A stretch of 64,000 nucleotides of DNA, taken from positions 186,001 to 250,000 of the forward strand of contig JAJVIK010000008.1 of NCBI GenBank assembly GCA_022072055.1, given 5' to 3'. The position numbers and the translations under genes were made by a program. Positions 1 through 8,991 of the stretch are shown in pieces; positions within the stretch are counted from its first letter, which is position 1; each line of letters begins with the position of its first letter. This DNA comes from a bacterium. GTDB taxonomy: Bacteria > Hinthialibacterota > Hinthialibacteria > OLB16. The notes beneath the pieces are model-generated. The model searched no databases, had not been told where the DNA came from, and worked only from the letters and a program-made list of their open reading frames with translations.

Positions 1-2
1 CA

Positions 3-2072
3 GGCCGCGTGGTGGCCGTGGAGGGGTTGCGCGAGGGGCGCTGGGTTTCGCGCTATTGGACCGCCGATGGGCGTTTCGATTGGAGCAACGAACTACGCCA
101 AGATGAGGCCCTCCTCATCACGATCCTGAAGACCCCCAGTGACTCCACTCCCACCGTGGTCTCAAGCGGTTGGAGGTTTGTTCGCTTTTCCGAATCGGAA
201 TGGGGCGCCGGCGGGGCGCGGGTCTGCACGGTTGAACTCGATCAGCCCACGCACGCCTTGAATCTGAAGATTCATACGGTCCTGGATGGAACCCCGATCT
301 TGACCCGCACCCTGGAGATTACCAACGCATCGGATCACGCGGTGGCGCTCACCGAGTTGTCGGTCTGGTCGGGGAGGCAATACGCGCACACTTACTATAA
401 GAACTTCATCCGCGGGGAGGATCCCCTCCCGTTCCAGCTCGGCTCCTTTGTGAAAAACGAGTGGGGGTCGGAGGGTTGGTTCGATTGGAAACCCCTCGAT
501 CAAGGAACCACTATCCTCAAATGCGAGGAGGGGCAGGGTTTCAACGATCCGTTCTTTATCCTGCGGAACCGCGCCAAGGGTGAAAACCTGATCGGCCACC
601 TGGCGTGGTCGGCGAACTGGGCCCTTGAGTTCGAGTACAAGAAGGCCAAGGACCCCGGCATCGATTGGGTCCGCTTCGCCCTCGGCCCGCGGGCGAAAGA
701 GCCGCTCCGGGTCATCCGCCCTGGGGAATCCATCAGGACCCCGGCCGTGCATCTTGGCCTTGTGGCTGGGGACCTCGACCAGACTGTTCAGGGCATGCAC
801 GAGCACCTTCGCCGCTCGGTCCTCCCGAAGCGCGCCGAGGGACGTGATGGGTTGATCCAATATCTGGTTCCCGCCGACCAAGGGTATCTGCGTGAGCACC
901 CCGAAGGCATGACTGAGAAGACCGTGCGCGAGAACATCGACCTCGCGGCCGCGATTGGGACCGAGCTCTTCATCCTGGACGCGGGATGGTGGACGAACAC
1001 GCTCGACTGGGTCCCCGATACGGCCCGGTTTCCAGCCGGGATCAAGCCGCTGCGCGACTACGCCCACGAGAAAGGGATGCTGTTCGGAGTGTATGCGGAA
1101 CTGGAAGGGGGGCGCGGCGCGGTTCACGCGAGCCACACCGCGAAGGAACATCCCGAATGGATTGGTCCCAAGGCGATCCTCAATCTCACAATCCCTAAGG
1201 CCGCCGCTTGGATGGAGAGCGAACTTCACCGTCTGATTGAGGAGAACGAGCTGGACCTCTTTCGCCTCGACTACAACCCGCTGTTCACCGGGGAAGGCCC
1301 CTCGACCTTGCGCGAGGGTTTCCGTGAGAACAACGCCTGGCGGTATTACGAAGCTGTTTACTCGGTCTATGAGCGGGCGAGAACAACCTATCCGAACTTG
1401 ATCCTGCAACAGTGCGCGGCGGGCGGGGCCAGAAATGATCTGGGGATCATGTCCCAGTTTCATGAGGCCTACCTGACCGACGGACTCTGGATTCCGAATG
1501 TCCTGAGAAGCTTTTACGGTCAGAGCCTGGGGATCCCGCCGGAGGTGTTTGTAACCGCGCATGGCGCCTTTGGGCAACCGGGGCGTGGTCGCGCGGGGAA
1601 TCCGGACACTCATCTTCGGATGACTTACGCCCTGGGCACCCCGCTGCACTTTTCCGGGATGGTCGCGCCGGACCTTGAGTCGATGCCTGAGGAGCGCCGC
1701 GCGCTGTTTGGCCGTTATGCCGAGGTCTACAAGCGGTTCATGAAGCCGCTGCTTCCGACCTGCCGGATGTTCCATCATGCCCCCGCCGACCTATCCGGGG
1801 GCGTGGATTCGAGCGGGTGGTTCGCGGCTGAGTTCGCCGCGCCCGATGGCGGGAAGGGCTGGACACTGATCGCCAACATCGGCGAAAGTGAAAACGACAC
1901 CTATCTCTTCCACCCGCGCGGCCTGCTCCCAAACAAGACCTACCGGATCACCTTCGATTCGCTCGATTCCTCCGCGGTCATTCCGGGATTCGAGCTCATG
2001 CGGGATGGAATTCCGGTCCGTCTTGAGAATCTTGGAAGCTCGGAGTTGCTGTTGTTTGAGGAAGCGGGATAG
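3..2072 (+). CDS. GH36-type alpha-galactosidase, 5' end outside window
   Basis: Likely hydrolyses terminal alpha-galactosides from oligo- or polysaccharides. The frame stays open to the left edge, so the N-terminus is missing; the first in-window start is a GTG at 9. Numbered from that GTG, an N-terminal beta-sandwich precedes a (beta/alpha)8 barrel from about residue 280 ('ELFILDAGWW', 'GVYAELEGG'). Asp421 in 'LFRLDYN' sits where the GH36 nucleophile is expected, and Asp491 in 'AYLTDG' is a candidate acid/base. A C-terminal beta domain ends with '...LLLFEEAG'. No signal peptide is visible, but the true N-terminus is not in the window. Genes for two HAF-repeat proteins and another glycosidase follow within a few bases each, suggesting one carbohydrate-use operon. 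Family call is firm; substrate specificity is inferred. Confidence 0.85.
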   Translation, partial: GRVVAVEGLREGRWVSRYWTADGRFDWSNELRQDEALLITILKTPSDSTPTVVSSGWRFVRFSESEWGAGGARVCTVELDQPTHALNLKIHTVLDGTPILTRTLEITNASDHAVALTELSVWSGRQYAHTYYKNFIRGEDPLPFQLGSFVKNEWGSEGWFDWKPLDQGTTILKCEEGQGFNDPFFILRNRAKGENLIGHLAWSANWALEFEYKKAKDPGIDWVRFALGPRAKEPLRVIRPGESIRTPAVHLGLVAGDLDQTVQGMHEHLRRSVLPKRAEGRDGLIQYLVPADQGYLREHPEGMTEKTVRENIDLAAAIGTELFILDAGWWTNTLDWVPDTARFPAGIKPLRDYAHEKGMLFGVYAELEGGRGAVHASHTAKEHPEWIGPKAILNLTIPKAAAWMESELHRLIEENELDLFRLDYNPLFTGEGPSTLREGFRENNAWRYYEAVYSVYERARTTYPNLILQQCAAGGARNDLGIMSQFHEAYLTDGLWIPNVLRSFYGQSLGIPPEVFVTAHGAFGQPGRGRAGNPDTHLRMTYALGTPLHFSGMVAPDLESMPEERRALFGRYAEVYKRFMKPLLPTCRMFHHAPADLSGGVDSSGWFAAEFAAPDGGKGWTLIANIGESENDTYLFHPRGLLPNKTYRITFDSLDSSAVIPGFELMRDGIPVRLENLGSSELLLFEEAG

Positions 2073-2078
2073 AACATC

Positions 2079-3278
2079 ATGGAATCATCCGACCGCCGCA
2101 AAGGCTATCTCGTCACGCTTCTCGTCTTCTTTGTCACCGCCGGCCTCCTCTATCTGAGCCGGATTCTTGGCGCGGAATACGTATGCCTGTCGATCTCGCA
2201 TCCGGAGGCGGAGACTGTCTTTCCCATCGACCTGAACGAGCGGGGCGAGGTGGTTGGAACTGTCAACGGCTTGCCGGGTGTAACAGTGGCGGGCTTCTTG
2301 TGGGACCGAGACAAGGGGATGCGTTTCTTTGGGAATGACCACACTCTGTACTGGATGGATGTGAATAATCGCGGCCAGGTGTGCGGCGCGGTGAAAGACG
2401 GTTCGGGAATGTGTGGTTTCATCTGGAGCGAAACAGGAGGTTTCCGGATTCATCGTCACCCGGATTATCCGGATAACACCTCACTCATCGCGATCAATGA
2501 TGCCGGACGCGCCATCGCCTCGGCGGGACCACGTCCGGTCAATGCCACCAACACCTTGCACCTGTTTGAAATGGATGAGCATGGCGCATTCGGCCGTCTC
2601 GATCCGAATGCTCCCCCACGCATTGGATATTCCGTTAATGCCTGGCATGCAAATGGCTTGCTTGTGGGGACAGGAACCGAGATCCTGCCTGGGAACTCGG
2701 CAGGTTCACCGGCTGATACCTCCCCCGCGAGCCAGACCAAGCAGCAGAATGTGGTTCGTTACCATCTGTTCTACCGCGAACCGGGCGATGGGTTCCAGGA
2801 AATCGCGGTGGACGCTCAAGCCGGGAGAAACTTCCACTTTGTGACAGAGGAAGGTATTGGAATGGGGAGCTTCCACGATCAGGAAAGAACACACGGGCTT
2901 CCTTTCAAGTGGTCGGAGCAAGGGTATTTGACCGAGCTATCCGACCCCAACCCTGACCTGGACATCGTGGACCAGAATCCAAGCGGAGAGATTCTTTATC
3001 GTTCCAAGGAGTGGGTCACGAGGAGATTCGCGGGATCGGAATTGCTTGAGCGTGTGGCTGCCGCCTTTGACCCTTCTTTGAGGAGTATTCTTGTGTGGAA
3101 AGATCGGGATTATTTTGTGGAACGAAAGGGGAGGCGAATCGACCTGTCGCGGTATCTTCCTCGTGGAGGCGCGCGGGTTCGGAATTATCCATCGCAGATC
3201 AATGAACGGGGCGAAATACTCGTGATGTCCTCATTCGGTGATGAATTGCATAGGGCGTTCCTGCTTGTTCCCAAGTAA
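2079..3278 (+). CDS. Membrane-anchored HAF-repeat beta-propeller-like protein
   Basis: A 399-residue protein of unknown role. Residues about 7-27 form one hydrophobic segment that should act as signal anchor, leaving the rest outside the membrane. The body carries repeats of the HAF type: a turn such as 'LNERGEVVG', 'VNNRGQVCG' or 'INERGEIL', followed about 15-20 residues later by an aromatic 'GFLW', 'GFIW' or 'AFLL' strand. Such repeats occur in secreted or surface proteins, often predicted as propellers, and have no known enzymatic activity. The ATG lies 6 bases after the alpha-galactosidase stop. The next gene encodes a paralogue with the same layout. Surface display or carbohydrate sensing is only a guess from context. 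Confidence 0.75.
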   Translation: MESSDRRKGYLVTLLVFFVTAGLLYLSRILGAEYVCLSISHPEAETVFPIDLNERGEVVGTVNGLPGVTVAGFLWDRDKGMRFFGNDHTLYWMDVNNRGQVCGAVKDGSGMCGFIWSETGGFRIHRHPDYPDNTSLIAINDAGRAIASAGPRPVNATNTLHLFEMDEHGAFGRLDPNAPPRIGYSVNAWHANGLLVGTGTEILPGNSAGSPADTSPASQTKQQNVVRYHLFYREPGDGFQEIAVDAQAGRNFHFVTEEGIGMGSFHDQERTHGLPFKWSEQGYLTELSDPNPDLDIVDQNPSGEILYRSKEWVTRRFAGSELLERVAAAFDPSLRSILVWKDRDYFVERKGRRIDLSRYLPRGGARVRNYPSQINERGEILVMSSFGDELHRAFLLVPK

Positions 3279-3284
3279 TCGGCC

Positions 3285-4517
3285 ATGACTGCCCCTAAGC
3301 GCAGAGTAGCTCTTCTGGTCCTTCTGATCTTTGTCCTTACCCTCCTTGGCCTGCTCTGGCGCGATTCCAGGCCCCCGCTTTACAGGAGAACTGGGATCGC
3401 TTCTGCGGAGGTCGGCCTCTTCGAAGTGGCGGCGCTCGGCGATGGGGGCCATGTCACCGGGGAAGCGTGGCTCAAGGAGGGCGGGCACTCGGCCTTCCTC
3501 TGGCACCGCAAGACAGGGATTCAGTTCTTCGCGCGGGGAATGAGAGTTCATCCGAACGATGTAAACAGTAGCGGGATAGTGGTGGGATGTGTGTTCCAGG
3601 AGAACGTGCTCGGCGAGAAAACGAAGAGCGCCTTCATCTGGTCGGCCACACAAGATATATGGATTCTGCCATCCCCCACCGGAGGCTCGATTTCCTTCAC
3701 CCGCGTCAATGATCGCGGTCTTGTGGCCGGGACTGTAAACGACACCAGCGCGGAGAGCCGGGTGTTCCTGTGGCGGCGCGATTCCGGTTTCCAAGACCTT
3801 GGAAATCTTGGAACCGATGCGGCTTTTCTTCATGTGTGCGACCTCAGCGAGAAGGGGGCGCTCTTGGTGGGCGGCATGACGGGTAGTCCGGAGATTGAGA
3901 GAGAGGGGCACCGAGTGATCTATTCGACCCCACTCCCCAAAGGCTTTCCTGTATCGGGAGGGTGGGACACAGGTCTGGCTTCACATTCAGTTCTTGTGTG
4001 GGACCCCGAGTATGGAACCAGAGTGATCGGTTCGGCGGATAAAGGGGTCTGGCATCCGAGGTTACTCGCGGAGGATGGGCATGCAATGGGGACTTTTCAG
4101 AAGGCAGGCCAACCCACACTCGTCTTCGACTGGCGGCCGGAAGGTGGATTGCGCCTTGGGGGTGACAAACCCGTTCTGATGAACTTGCACGGGGATCGGA
4201 TAGACCTTCGGGCCAATTTAAGGGCTCGTATATTCGGGAACTCTCCAACGATTACGGCATGGATTGTGAGGTTTCGATTGTACAGGTGGTTTCCTTCCTT
4301 AATGACATATCGCGCGGATATATGCACAATGAAGCACCGTGGGAGAACCATGGACCTTGCCCGGCTCTTTCCCGAATCGGAGCACTGGCTACGCGGAGAG
4401 TTGTGCGGGATGAACGAGAAGGGGCAGGTGCTCCTGGCGGCCTTCAACGCCAGCCCCGGGGAGAGCCACCCCATACCGGTATTGCTGTCGCCAAGAGAAA
4501 AGGAGACCCAACCATGA
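3285..4517 (+). CDS. Membrane-anchored HAF-repeat protein, tandem paralogue
   Basis: A 410-residue protein with the same architecture as the preceding gene: a basic N-terminus ('KRRVAL'), one hydrophobic segment at about residues 8-24, then HAF-type repeats ('GGHVTGEA...SAFLWHR', 'VNDRGLVAGTV...VFLWRR', 'NEKGQVLLAAF'). It starts 6 bases after the upstream stop and its own TGA overlaps the ATG of the next glycosidase (ATGA, 4514-4517), so translation is probably coupled. The two HAF proteins are similar but clearly diverged, suggesting an old tandem duplication. No catalytic motif is visible. Function is unknown. Confidence 0.75.
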   Translation: MTAPKRRVALLVLLIFVLTLLGLLWRDSRPPLYRRTGIASAEVGLFEVAALGDGGHVTGEAWLKEGGHSAFLWHRKTGIQFFARGMRVHPNDVNSSGIVVGCVFQENVLGEKTKSAFIWSATQDIWILPSPTGGSISFTRVNDRGLVAGTVNDTSAESRVFLWRRDSGFQDLGNLGTDAAFLHVCDLSEKGALLVGGMTGSPEIEREGHRVIYSTPLPKGFPVSGGWDTGLASHSVLVWDPEYGTRVIGSADKGVWHPRLLAEDGHAMGTFQKAGQPTLVFDWRPEGGLRLGGDKPVLMNLHGDRIDLRANLRARIFGNSPTITAWIVRFRLYRWFPSLMTYRADICTMKHRGRTMDLARLFPESEHWLRGELCGMNEKGQVLLAAFNASPGESHPIPVLLSPREKETQP

Positions 4518-6163
4518 GACCCGCGTGCTATCTTGTTCCCATTCTTGCCATCTTCACCCTCGAGGCACAAGCCATGACCCTCCATGCCCCCAAGAACGGT
4601 GTCATCGAACTCACTTTCCACTCCACCGGCGAATACGCCGACCCGTATAACCAGGTCGATCTGGATGTCGATTTCGCCGCCCCGGATGGGTCCTCATTCC
4701 GGGTCCCCGGGTTCTGGAATGGAGGCCATGTCTGGAAGGTTCGTTTTTCCGGCGAGAAGGTCGGCGAGTGCACTTTCAAGACTGTCTGCTCGGATGCGGG
4801 AGACAGCGGCCTGCATGAGCAGACCGGGACCATCACGGTGTATGAAGGGACCGCGACCAATGACCTTCAGCGGCATGGAAGGATTCGGGTCTCCGAAAAC
4901 AAGCGTCACTTTGTGCATGCCGATGGGACTCCGTTTCTGTGGGTCGGCGACACCTGGTGGATGGGACTCACCACACGGCTCGCCTGGCCACAAGGATTCA
5001 AGACCCTCGCCATGGATCGCGTGGCCAAGGGGTTTTCCGTGATCCAGATCATCGCGGGTCCGCTGCCGGACATGGATGCCTGGGATCCGCGCGGGAAAAA
5101 CGAGGCCGGTTATCCCTTCGAGGCCGATTTCGCGCGCATCAACACCGCCTACCATGACCATGCGGACCTTAAGATCGGCGGTCTGGTCGAAGCCGGGCTG
5201 GTCCCCTGCATTGTCGGGATGTGGGGCTATTACCTGCCGCAAATCGGAGTGGACAAGATCAAGCGCTACTGGCGCTATCTTGTGGCGCGCTATGGGGCTT
5301 ACCCCGTGGTGTGGTGCGTCGCGGGCGAGGGGACCATGGCCTATTACCTCTCGAAAACCCCCAAGGAGGACAGCGAGACGCAAAAGCAGGGTTGGACCGA
5401 GGTCATGCGTTCGGTGCGCGAGACCGATGGCTACCACAATCTGATCGGGATTCACCCCACCCGCTATGGGCGCGAGATGGTGGAGGATGACTCGCTCATG
5501 GATTTCGAGATGCTTCAAACCGGGCACGGCGACATGGAGAGCCTGGCGACTATCCAGGAGAGCCTGGTCCACTCCCTTGCCAAGGAGCCGAGGATGCCGG
5601 TGGTCAATTCGGAGGTGAACTACGAGGGCATCCTCGGTCGCAGTTGGCAGAATGTGCAGCGCTGGTGCTATTGGCTCAGCATGCTGAATGGCGCGGCGGG
5701 ACACACCTATGGGGCCAACGGCATCTGGCAGATGAGCACAGTCGAGCAGCCCTACGGGCTCTCGCCGCACGGACGCTCCTGGGGCAACACGCCTTGGACC
5801 GAGGCGTATCAGCTCCCCGGCTCACGTCAGGTTGGGCTTGGCGCGAAGCTGCTCAGGCGTTACCCCTGGTGGGAGATGGAGGTGCATCCGGAGTGGGTGG
5901 ACCCCGCCGGGCCGGACGCGGTGTGGCGTTTTGCGGGGATGGGGATACCAGGCAAGCTGCGGATCTTCTTTGTCGGACATGTGTGGGACCCGCCGACCGT
6001 TCTTGCGCTGGAGCCGGGAGTCGCCTACCGCGCGTTCTATTTTGATCCGACCAACGGCAACGAAATCGATCTGGGCGAGGCGAAAGGCGACGCCGAGGGC
6101 AAATGGCGCCCGATCCACCCGCCCGAATCGCACGATTGGGTGTTGGTGATGGAGGTACAGTAA
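4514..6163 (+). CDS. Secreted DUF5060/DUF4038 (apiosidase-like) glycoside hydrolase
   Basis: A 549-residue secreted glycosidase. The frame is open further upstream (to 4259), but the ATG at 4514 is chosen because it begins a good signal peptide ('MRPACYLVPILAIF', cleavage near 'AQA-M') and forms an ATGA overlap with the upstream stop. Order of parts: signal peptide about 1-21; DUF5060-like beta-sandwich about 23-110 ('NGVIELTF', 'GSFRV'-type strands); (beta/alpha)8 apiosidase-like domain about 115-450 beginning 'PFLWVGDTWW', with 'VVWCVAGEG' and 'MPVVNSEVNYEG' where the catalytic Glu and supporting residues lie in GH140-like enzymes; C-terminal small beta domain. Members of this fold act on plant or pectic side chains; the exact substrate cannot be read from sequence. 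Confidence 0.85.
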   Translation: MRPACYLVPILAIFTLEAQAMTLHAPKNGVIELTFHSTGEYADPYNQVDLDVDFAAPDGSSFRVPGFWNGGHVWKVRFSGEKVGECTFKTVCSDAGDSGLHEQTGTITVYEGTATNDLQRHGRIRVSENKRHFVHADGTPFLWVGDTWWMGLTTRLAWPQGFKTLAMDRVAKGFSVIQIIAGPLPDMDAWDPRGKNEAGYPFEADFARINTAYHDHADLKIGGLVEAGLVPCIVGMWGYYLPQIGVDKIKRYWRYLVARYGAYPVVWCVAGEGTMAYYLSKTPKEDSETQKQGWTEVMRSVRETDGYHNLIGIHPTRYGREMVEDDSLMDFEMLQTGHGDMESLATIQESLVHSLAKEPRMPVVNSEVNYEGILGRSWQNVQRWCYWLSMLNGAAGHTYGANGIWQMSTVEQPYGLSPHGRSWGNTPWTEAYQLPGSRQVGLGAKLLRRYPWWEMEVHPEWVDPAGPDAVWRFAGMGIPGKLRIFFVGHVWDPPTVLALEPGVAYRAFYFDPTNGNEIDLGEAKGDAEGKWRPIHPPESHDWVLVMEVQ

Positions 6164-6241
6164 CCGAGCCGCGACCGTAAGGGAGCGGTCCTGTGGTCAA
6201 GCGCTTGCCGACCACCGCAACCGTTCCGAGCCGCGGCAGTG
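6164..6241 (+). repeat. REP-like double hairpin between convergent genes
   Basis: The 92-base gap between two convergent genes holds two back-to-back inverted repeats. The first pairs GACCG (6173-6177) with CGGTC (6186-6190); the second pairs GTGGTC (6193-6198) with GACCAC (6210-6215). The sequence CCGAGCCGCG occurs at both ends of the element. This resembles the widespread 'CGACCGTAAGGGAGCGGT' repeat seen between genes in many environmental genomes, recalled rather than searched. It may also act as a bidirectional transcription stop. No second copy was found in the window. Confidence 0.5.
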
Positions 6242-6255
6242 ATTCGGATGGGCGG

Positions 6256-8133
6256 TCAGTTTCCCCCCAGCCGGAAGGGCGGCAGCACCGGGACCGCGTT
6301 CTTGGCGTCGCCGAGAGGGGTGACACGCAGCGCGGTGCGGCAGCGGTCGGCGAGGTAAAGGATCAGTTCGCGGTCGAAAAGGGTTCCATCGCCGTTCTCA
6401 TCCCCCTTCCCGGAAAGGGCATCGGGGAGATTGCCGACGAGTTCAGGGTATGCGCCTTCCCGGGAGAGCACGAGCAACCCGACGCCCATCGCGGTTCGCT
6501 TGTACTTGCCCTCCACCTTGGTGAGCTGTTCGGTGATGCCGGAGAGGATCGAGAGCGCGGTGTCATCCTTCATGTTGGGTCCCACGCGCAGATCGAGGAA
6601 CCACAGGGTGGGCGCGATGGCGTTCGAGGTCTCAACCGCCTTGATCCATTCGCCGAGCGGAACCTCCTCGCCCTTGGGTCCATAGGCGATTGAAGCTTCG
6701 CCCCCTTCCTTAGTGGCGCCGAGCACCCCGGCGGCGTACATCACGCTGAAATCTTTCGGGGTGAGGACCTTGTTCAGGTTCCCGAAGTTCGAGCGCAAGA
6801 CCGCCGCGGAAAGGGATTCATACGGGAGCACCAGTTGAAGGGGCGAATAGCGGCCCTCATCCATTCCTCCAGCCCAGACTTGAATCCAATCCTGTCCATC
6901 CGCGGAGGATGCGCTCGGGGCAACCCAAAGCAGAAGGTTTCCATGGTCCTCCGAGGTGGGAGGGGGCGCGGGCGGTTGCGCGACGCCTTCCGAGGTGGCC
7001 GCTTTCACCGAGGGGACCGCCGGGGCCTGTGTCCCCAGATCGACCGAGCCGCTCCCCACGATGGTCCAGGGCGCGGCGGGCATCTCAGTCACCGGCGGAG
7101 GCGCGGAGGAGACAATCGGGTATAGCAGGATCTTCTCTCCACCCACCGCCATGTAACGACCGGTGGGATCCACCGCAAGCGCGAGGGCGTTGCCCGGTCC
7201 GACATCGAAACTCTCGAGCGGTTGACCGGTCGAATCCGGGTTCCAGCGTGACACCCTCCCCTCGCTGCTGAGGGTGACTAAGCTGGAATCATTGAGGACC
7301 GCGAGGCCTCGGACCCCTCCATCCGGAAGGTTGAACACGGATTTCCAGGCCCACAACCCATCGGGAGTGGCGTAGAACACCATGACCACCCCCTCCGAAT
7401 CGCCCGCGGCCAGGAAACGCGAGTCCGGGCTGAAGGCGACCGCCTCCACGGAGCCTTTGAACTGTTGACTTCCGAGCAGGCTGCCCTTCCCGGAATCATC
7501 CATCGGCCAGACCAGGACACGGGCATTCGAGGCCCCAATCGCCCCGAAGCGTCCATTGGGCGAAAGGTCCACGCACCGGCAGGGGGCCTCCAGGCCCTCA
7601 AGCGATGGAATCCGTTCGCGCTGCCAGGTCCCGACCACGAAGCGATAGATCTCGTTGGGATCCGCGCCGCCCACATAGAGAAGGTCCCCCACAGGATCAA
7701 ACTCGAGCGAGGCCACCTCAGACTGCAGTCCCCGTTCGGCGTAGAGCGCGCTCCATTCGGTCCCCTTGGTGGAAAGGACCACGAACCGTAGATCATCTTT
7801 TTCGGTGGGGCGCGCCAGGGACAGTCCGAAGTAATCCCCCTGCGGACTGAATGCCAGGGCATAGGGTTCGGTGTCGGTCTTGACCACGCGAATCTCGGAG
7901 AGGTCGGGGACATTCAGAAACACAACCCGGCCCTTGTCCTCGGTCTTCGTGAGCGAGGCAGCGAGGCGCGTGCCGGAGGGATCGAAGACAAGCCTTGGAT
8001 TTCCTCGCGCCGACAGGGTGAGATCCGCGCTTGCGGTGGGAGCGTAGTTCTGGGCCTGGACCGTTCCCGACAGGAGCAGTCCGCAGAGCACGAGTATCCG
8101 AGACAGTGAGGGGCCGACCCATCTCTCTTTCAT
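6256..8133 (-). CDS. Secreted WD40 propeller with degenerate caspase-like domain
   Basis: A 625-residue exported protein. The ATG at 8133 is chosen over an in-frame upstream start because GGAG lies at the right distance and it begins a signal peptide ('LSRILVLCGLLLSG', cleavage after 'VQA'). Residues about 25-330 contain WD40-type repeats ('LVFDPSGTRLAAS', 'VAFSPDSRFLAAGDSEG', 'LAVDPTGRYMAVGG'). A Pro/Ala-rich linker follows at about 345-400. The last 220 residues align by eye with peptidase C14 (metacaspase) order: 'DFSVMYAAGVLG' at the YxSGHG position, 'LWFLDLRVG' at the DACxSG position, and 'GKGDENGDGTLFDREL' at the C-terminal block. Both the catalytic His and Cys are absent, so this is predicted to be a non-catalytic pseudo-caspase. 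Role unknown; a scaffold is possible. Confidence 0.7.
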   Translation of the reverse strand: MKERWVGPSLSRILVLCGLLLSGTVQAQNYAPTASADLTLSARGNPRLVFDPSGTRLAASLTKTEDKGRVVFLNVPDLSEIRVVKTDTEPYALAFSPQGDYFGLSLARPTEKDDLRFVVLSTKGTEWSALYAERGLQSEVASLEFDPVGDLLYVGGADPNEIYRFVVGTWQRERIPSLEGLEAPCRCVDLSPNGRFGAIGASNARVLVWPMDDSGKGSLLGSQQFKGSVEAVAFSPDSRFLAAGDSEGVVMVFYATPDGLWAWKSVFNLPDGGVRGLAVLNDSSLVTLSSEGRVSRWNPDSTGQPLESFDVGPGNALALAVDPTGRYMAVGGEKILLYPIVSSAPPPVTEMPAAPWTIVGSGSVDLGTQAPAVPSVKAATSEGVAQPPAPPPTSEDHGNLLLWVAPSASSADGQDWIQVWAGGMDEGRYSPLQLVLPYESLSAAVLRSNFGNLNKVLTPKDFSVMYAAGVLGATKEGGEASIAYGPKGEEVPLGEWIKAVETSNAIAPTLWFLDLRVGPNMKDDTALSILSGITEQLTKVEGKYKRTAMGVGLLVLSREGAYPELVGNLPDALSGKGDENGDGTLFDRELILYLADRCRTALRVTPLGDAKNAVPVLPPFRLGGN

Positions 8134-8199
8134 GGTGAGAGCTCCTTGAGTTTCAGAATTCAACACAGGTTATATCACTTTATCCGGGGGAGCGGAATT

Positions 8200-8991
8200 T
8201 CATTGGGAGGTGGCGCGGAGCAGCACGGCGCTCCCGATCCCCAGCCCCGAAACCTGGGCCGCGCTCCCCCGATTGATGGAAAGCTCGATTCTCCGGAACC
8301 CACCGACCACCGCGCAGCGTTCTCCCGGCGCGGTGTCCGCGTAAGTCCCGCGAAAGGGCCACTCCGCTCCATCCGGAGTCAGCGCCGCCCACGTTTCCCC
8401 GTCCCGAAGAAGCTCCGGCGGAAAGTTGGTCACCAGGTTTCCGAATCGGTCCACATAGACAATTTGCCCCACAAGCCCCGCGCTTGTATGGGTTGGCGGA
8501 GGAGCCTCCCGGCGGATCGGGTCAGAAATCAAGGGACCAATCTGCTCGAATGGGGTTCCGGTCGCCAAGGCCGCCGCCACCGGCGCGAAGATGTCGCGTC
8601 CATGGAAGGTCTTCGAAACCTCGGCCAGCCACAGTTTCGCGTTTTCGATGGATCGAATCTCGGAATCGACATCCAGAGCGCCCGAAAGGATTCCGTTGTC
8701 CGGACCGATGAAGAACCGAGCATGCGAGCGGACTCCCAGTCCCCGGCGACTCGAACCGACTCCCGGATCCACGACCGCGAGGAAGAGAGAGCGCTCGGGG
8801 AAGTAGCTCCAGGAGGTTTCCAGGAGAAACGCCGCTGAGGGGATGTCTTGGGCCGGGATTTCGTGGCTCAGATCGATCACGGGAACTCCCGGCGCGATCC
8901 CCGCGATCACTCCTTTCATCACGCCGACATAACCATCCTGGAGACCGAAATCGGTGAGCAGGACAATCGGCGGATGGGCGGTGTCACTCAT
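8200..8991 (-). CDS. SAM hydroxide adenosyltransferase (DUF62/SalL-like family)
   Basis: A 263-residue cytoplasmic enzyme of the S-adenosyl-L-methionine hydrolase (adenosine-forming) family, which uses a hydroxide to split SAM into adenosine and methionine. Family motifs in order: 'LLTDFGLQDGYVGVMKG' at the N-terminus, 'AVVDPGVGSSRRG', 'GPDNGIL', 'FHGRDIFAPVAAALA' and 'YVDRFGNLVTN'. The start is the ATG at 8991, which overlaps the TGA of the upstream RNase D gene by 8 bases; an upstream in-frame extension is RNase D coding sequence. Translational coupling to rnd is likely. Biological role in most bacteria is unclear, possibly SAM homeostasis. Confidence 0.9.
   Translation of the reverse strand: MSDTAHPPIVLLTDFGLQDGYVGVMKGVIAGIAPGVPVIDLSHEIPAQDIPSAAFLLETSWSYFPERSLFLAVVDPGVGSSRRGLGVRSHARFFIGPDNGILSGALDVDSEIRSIENAKLWLAEVSKTFHGRDIFAPVAAALATGTPFEQIGPLISDPIRREAPPPTHTSAGLVGQIVYVDRFGNLVTNFPPELLRDGETWAALTPDGAEWPFRGTYADTAPGERCAVVGGFRRIELSINRGSAAQVSGLGIGSAVLLRATSQ

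Noticed and set aside
162-1778. Long minus-strand open frame opposite the alpha-galactosidase
   Set aside because: High GC makes long antisense frames common; composition is Arg/Pro-rich with no family pattern, while the plus strand has clear GH36 motifs. The same reasoning excludes frames at 4694-5770, 14440-15648, 29669-31273 and 56962-58113.
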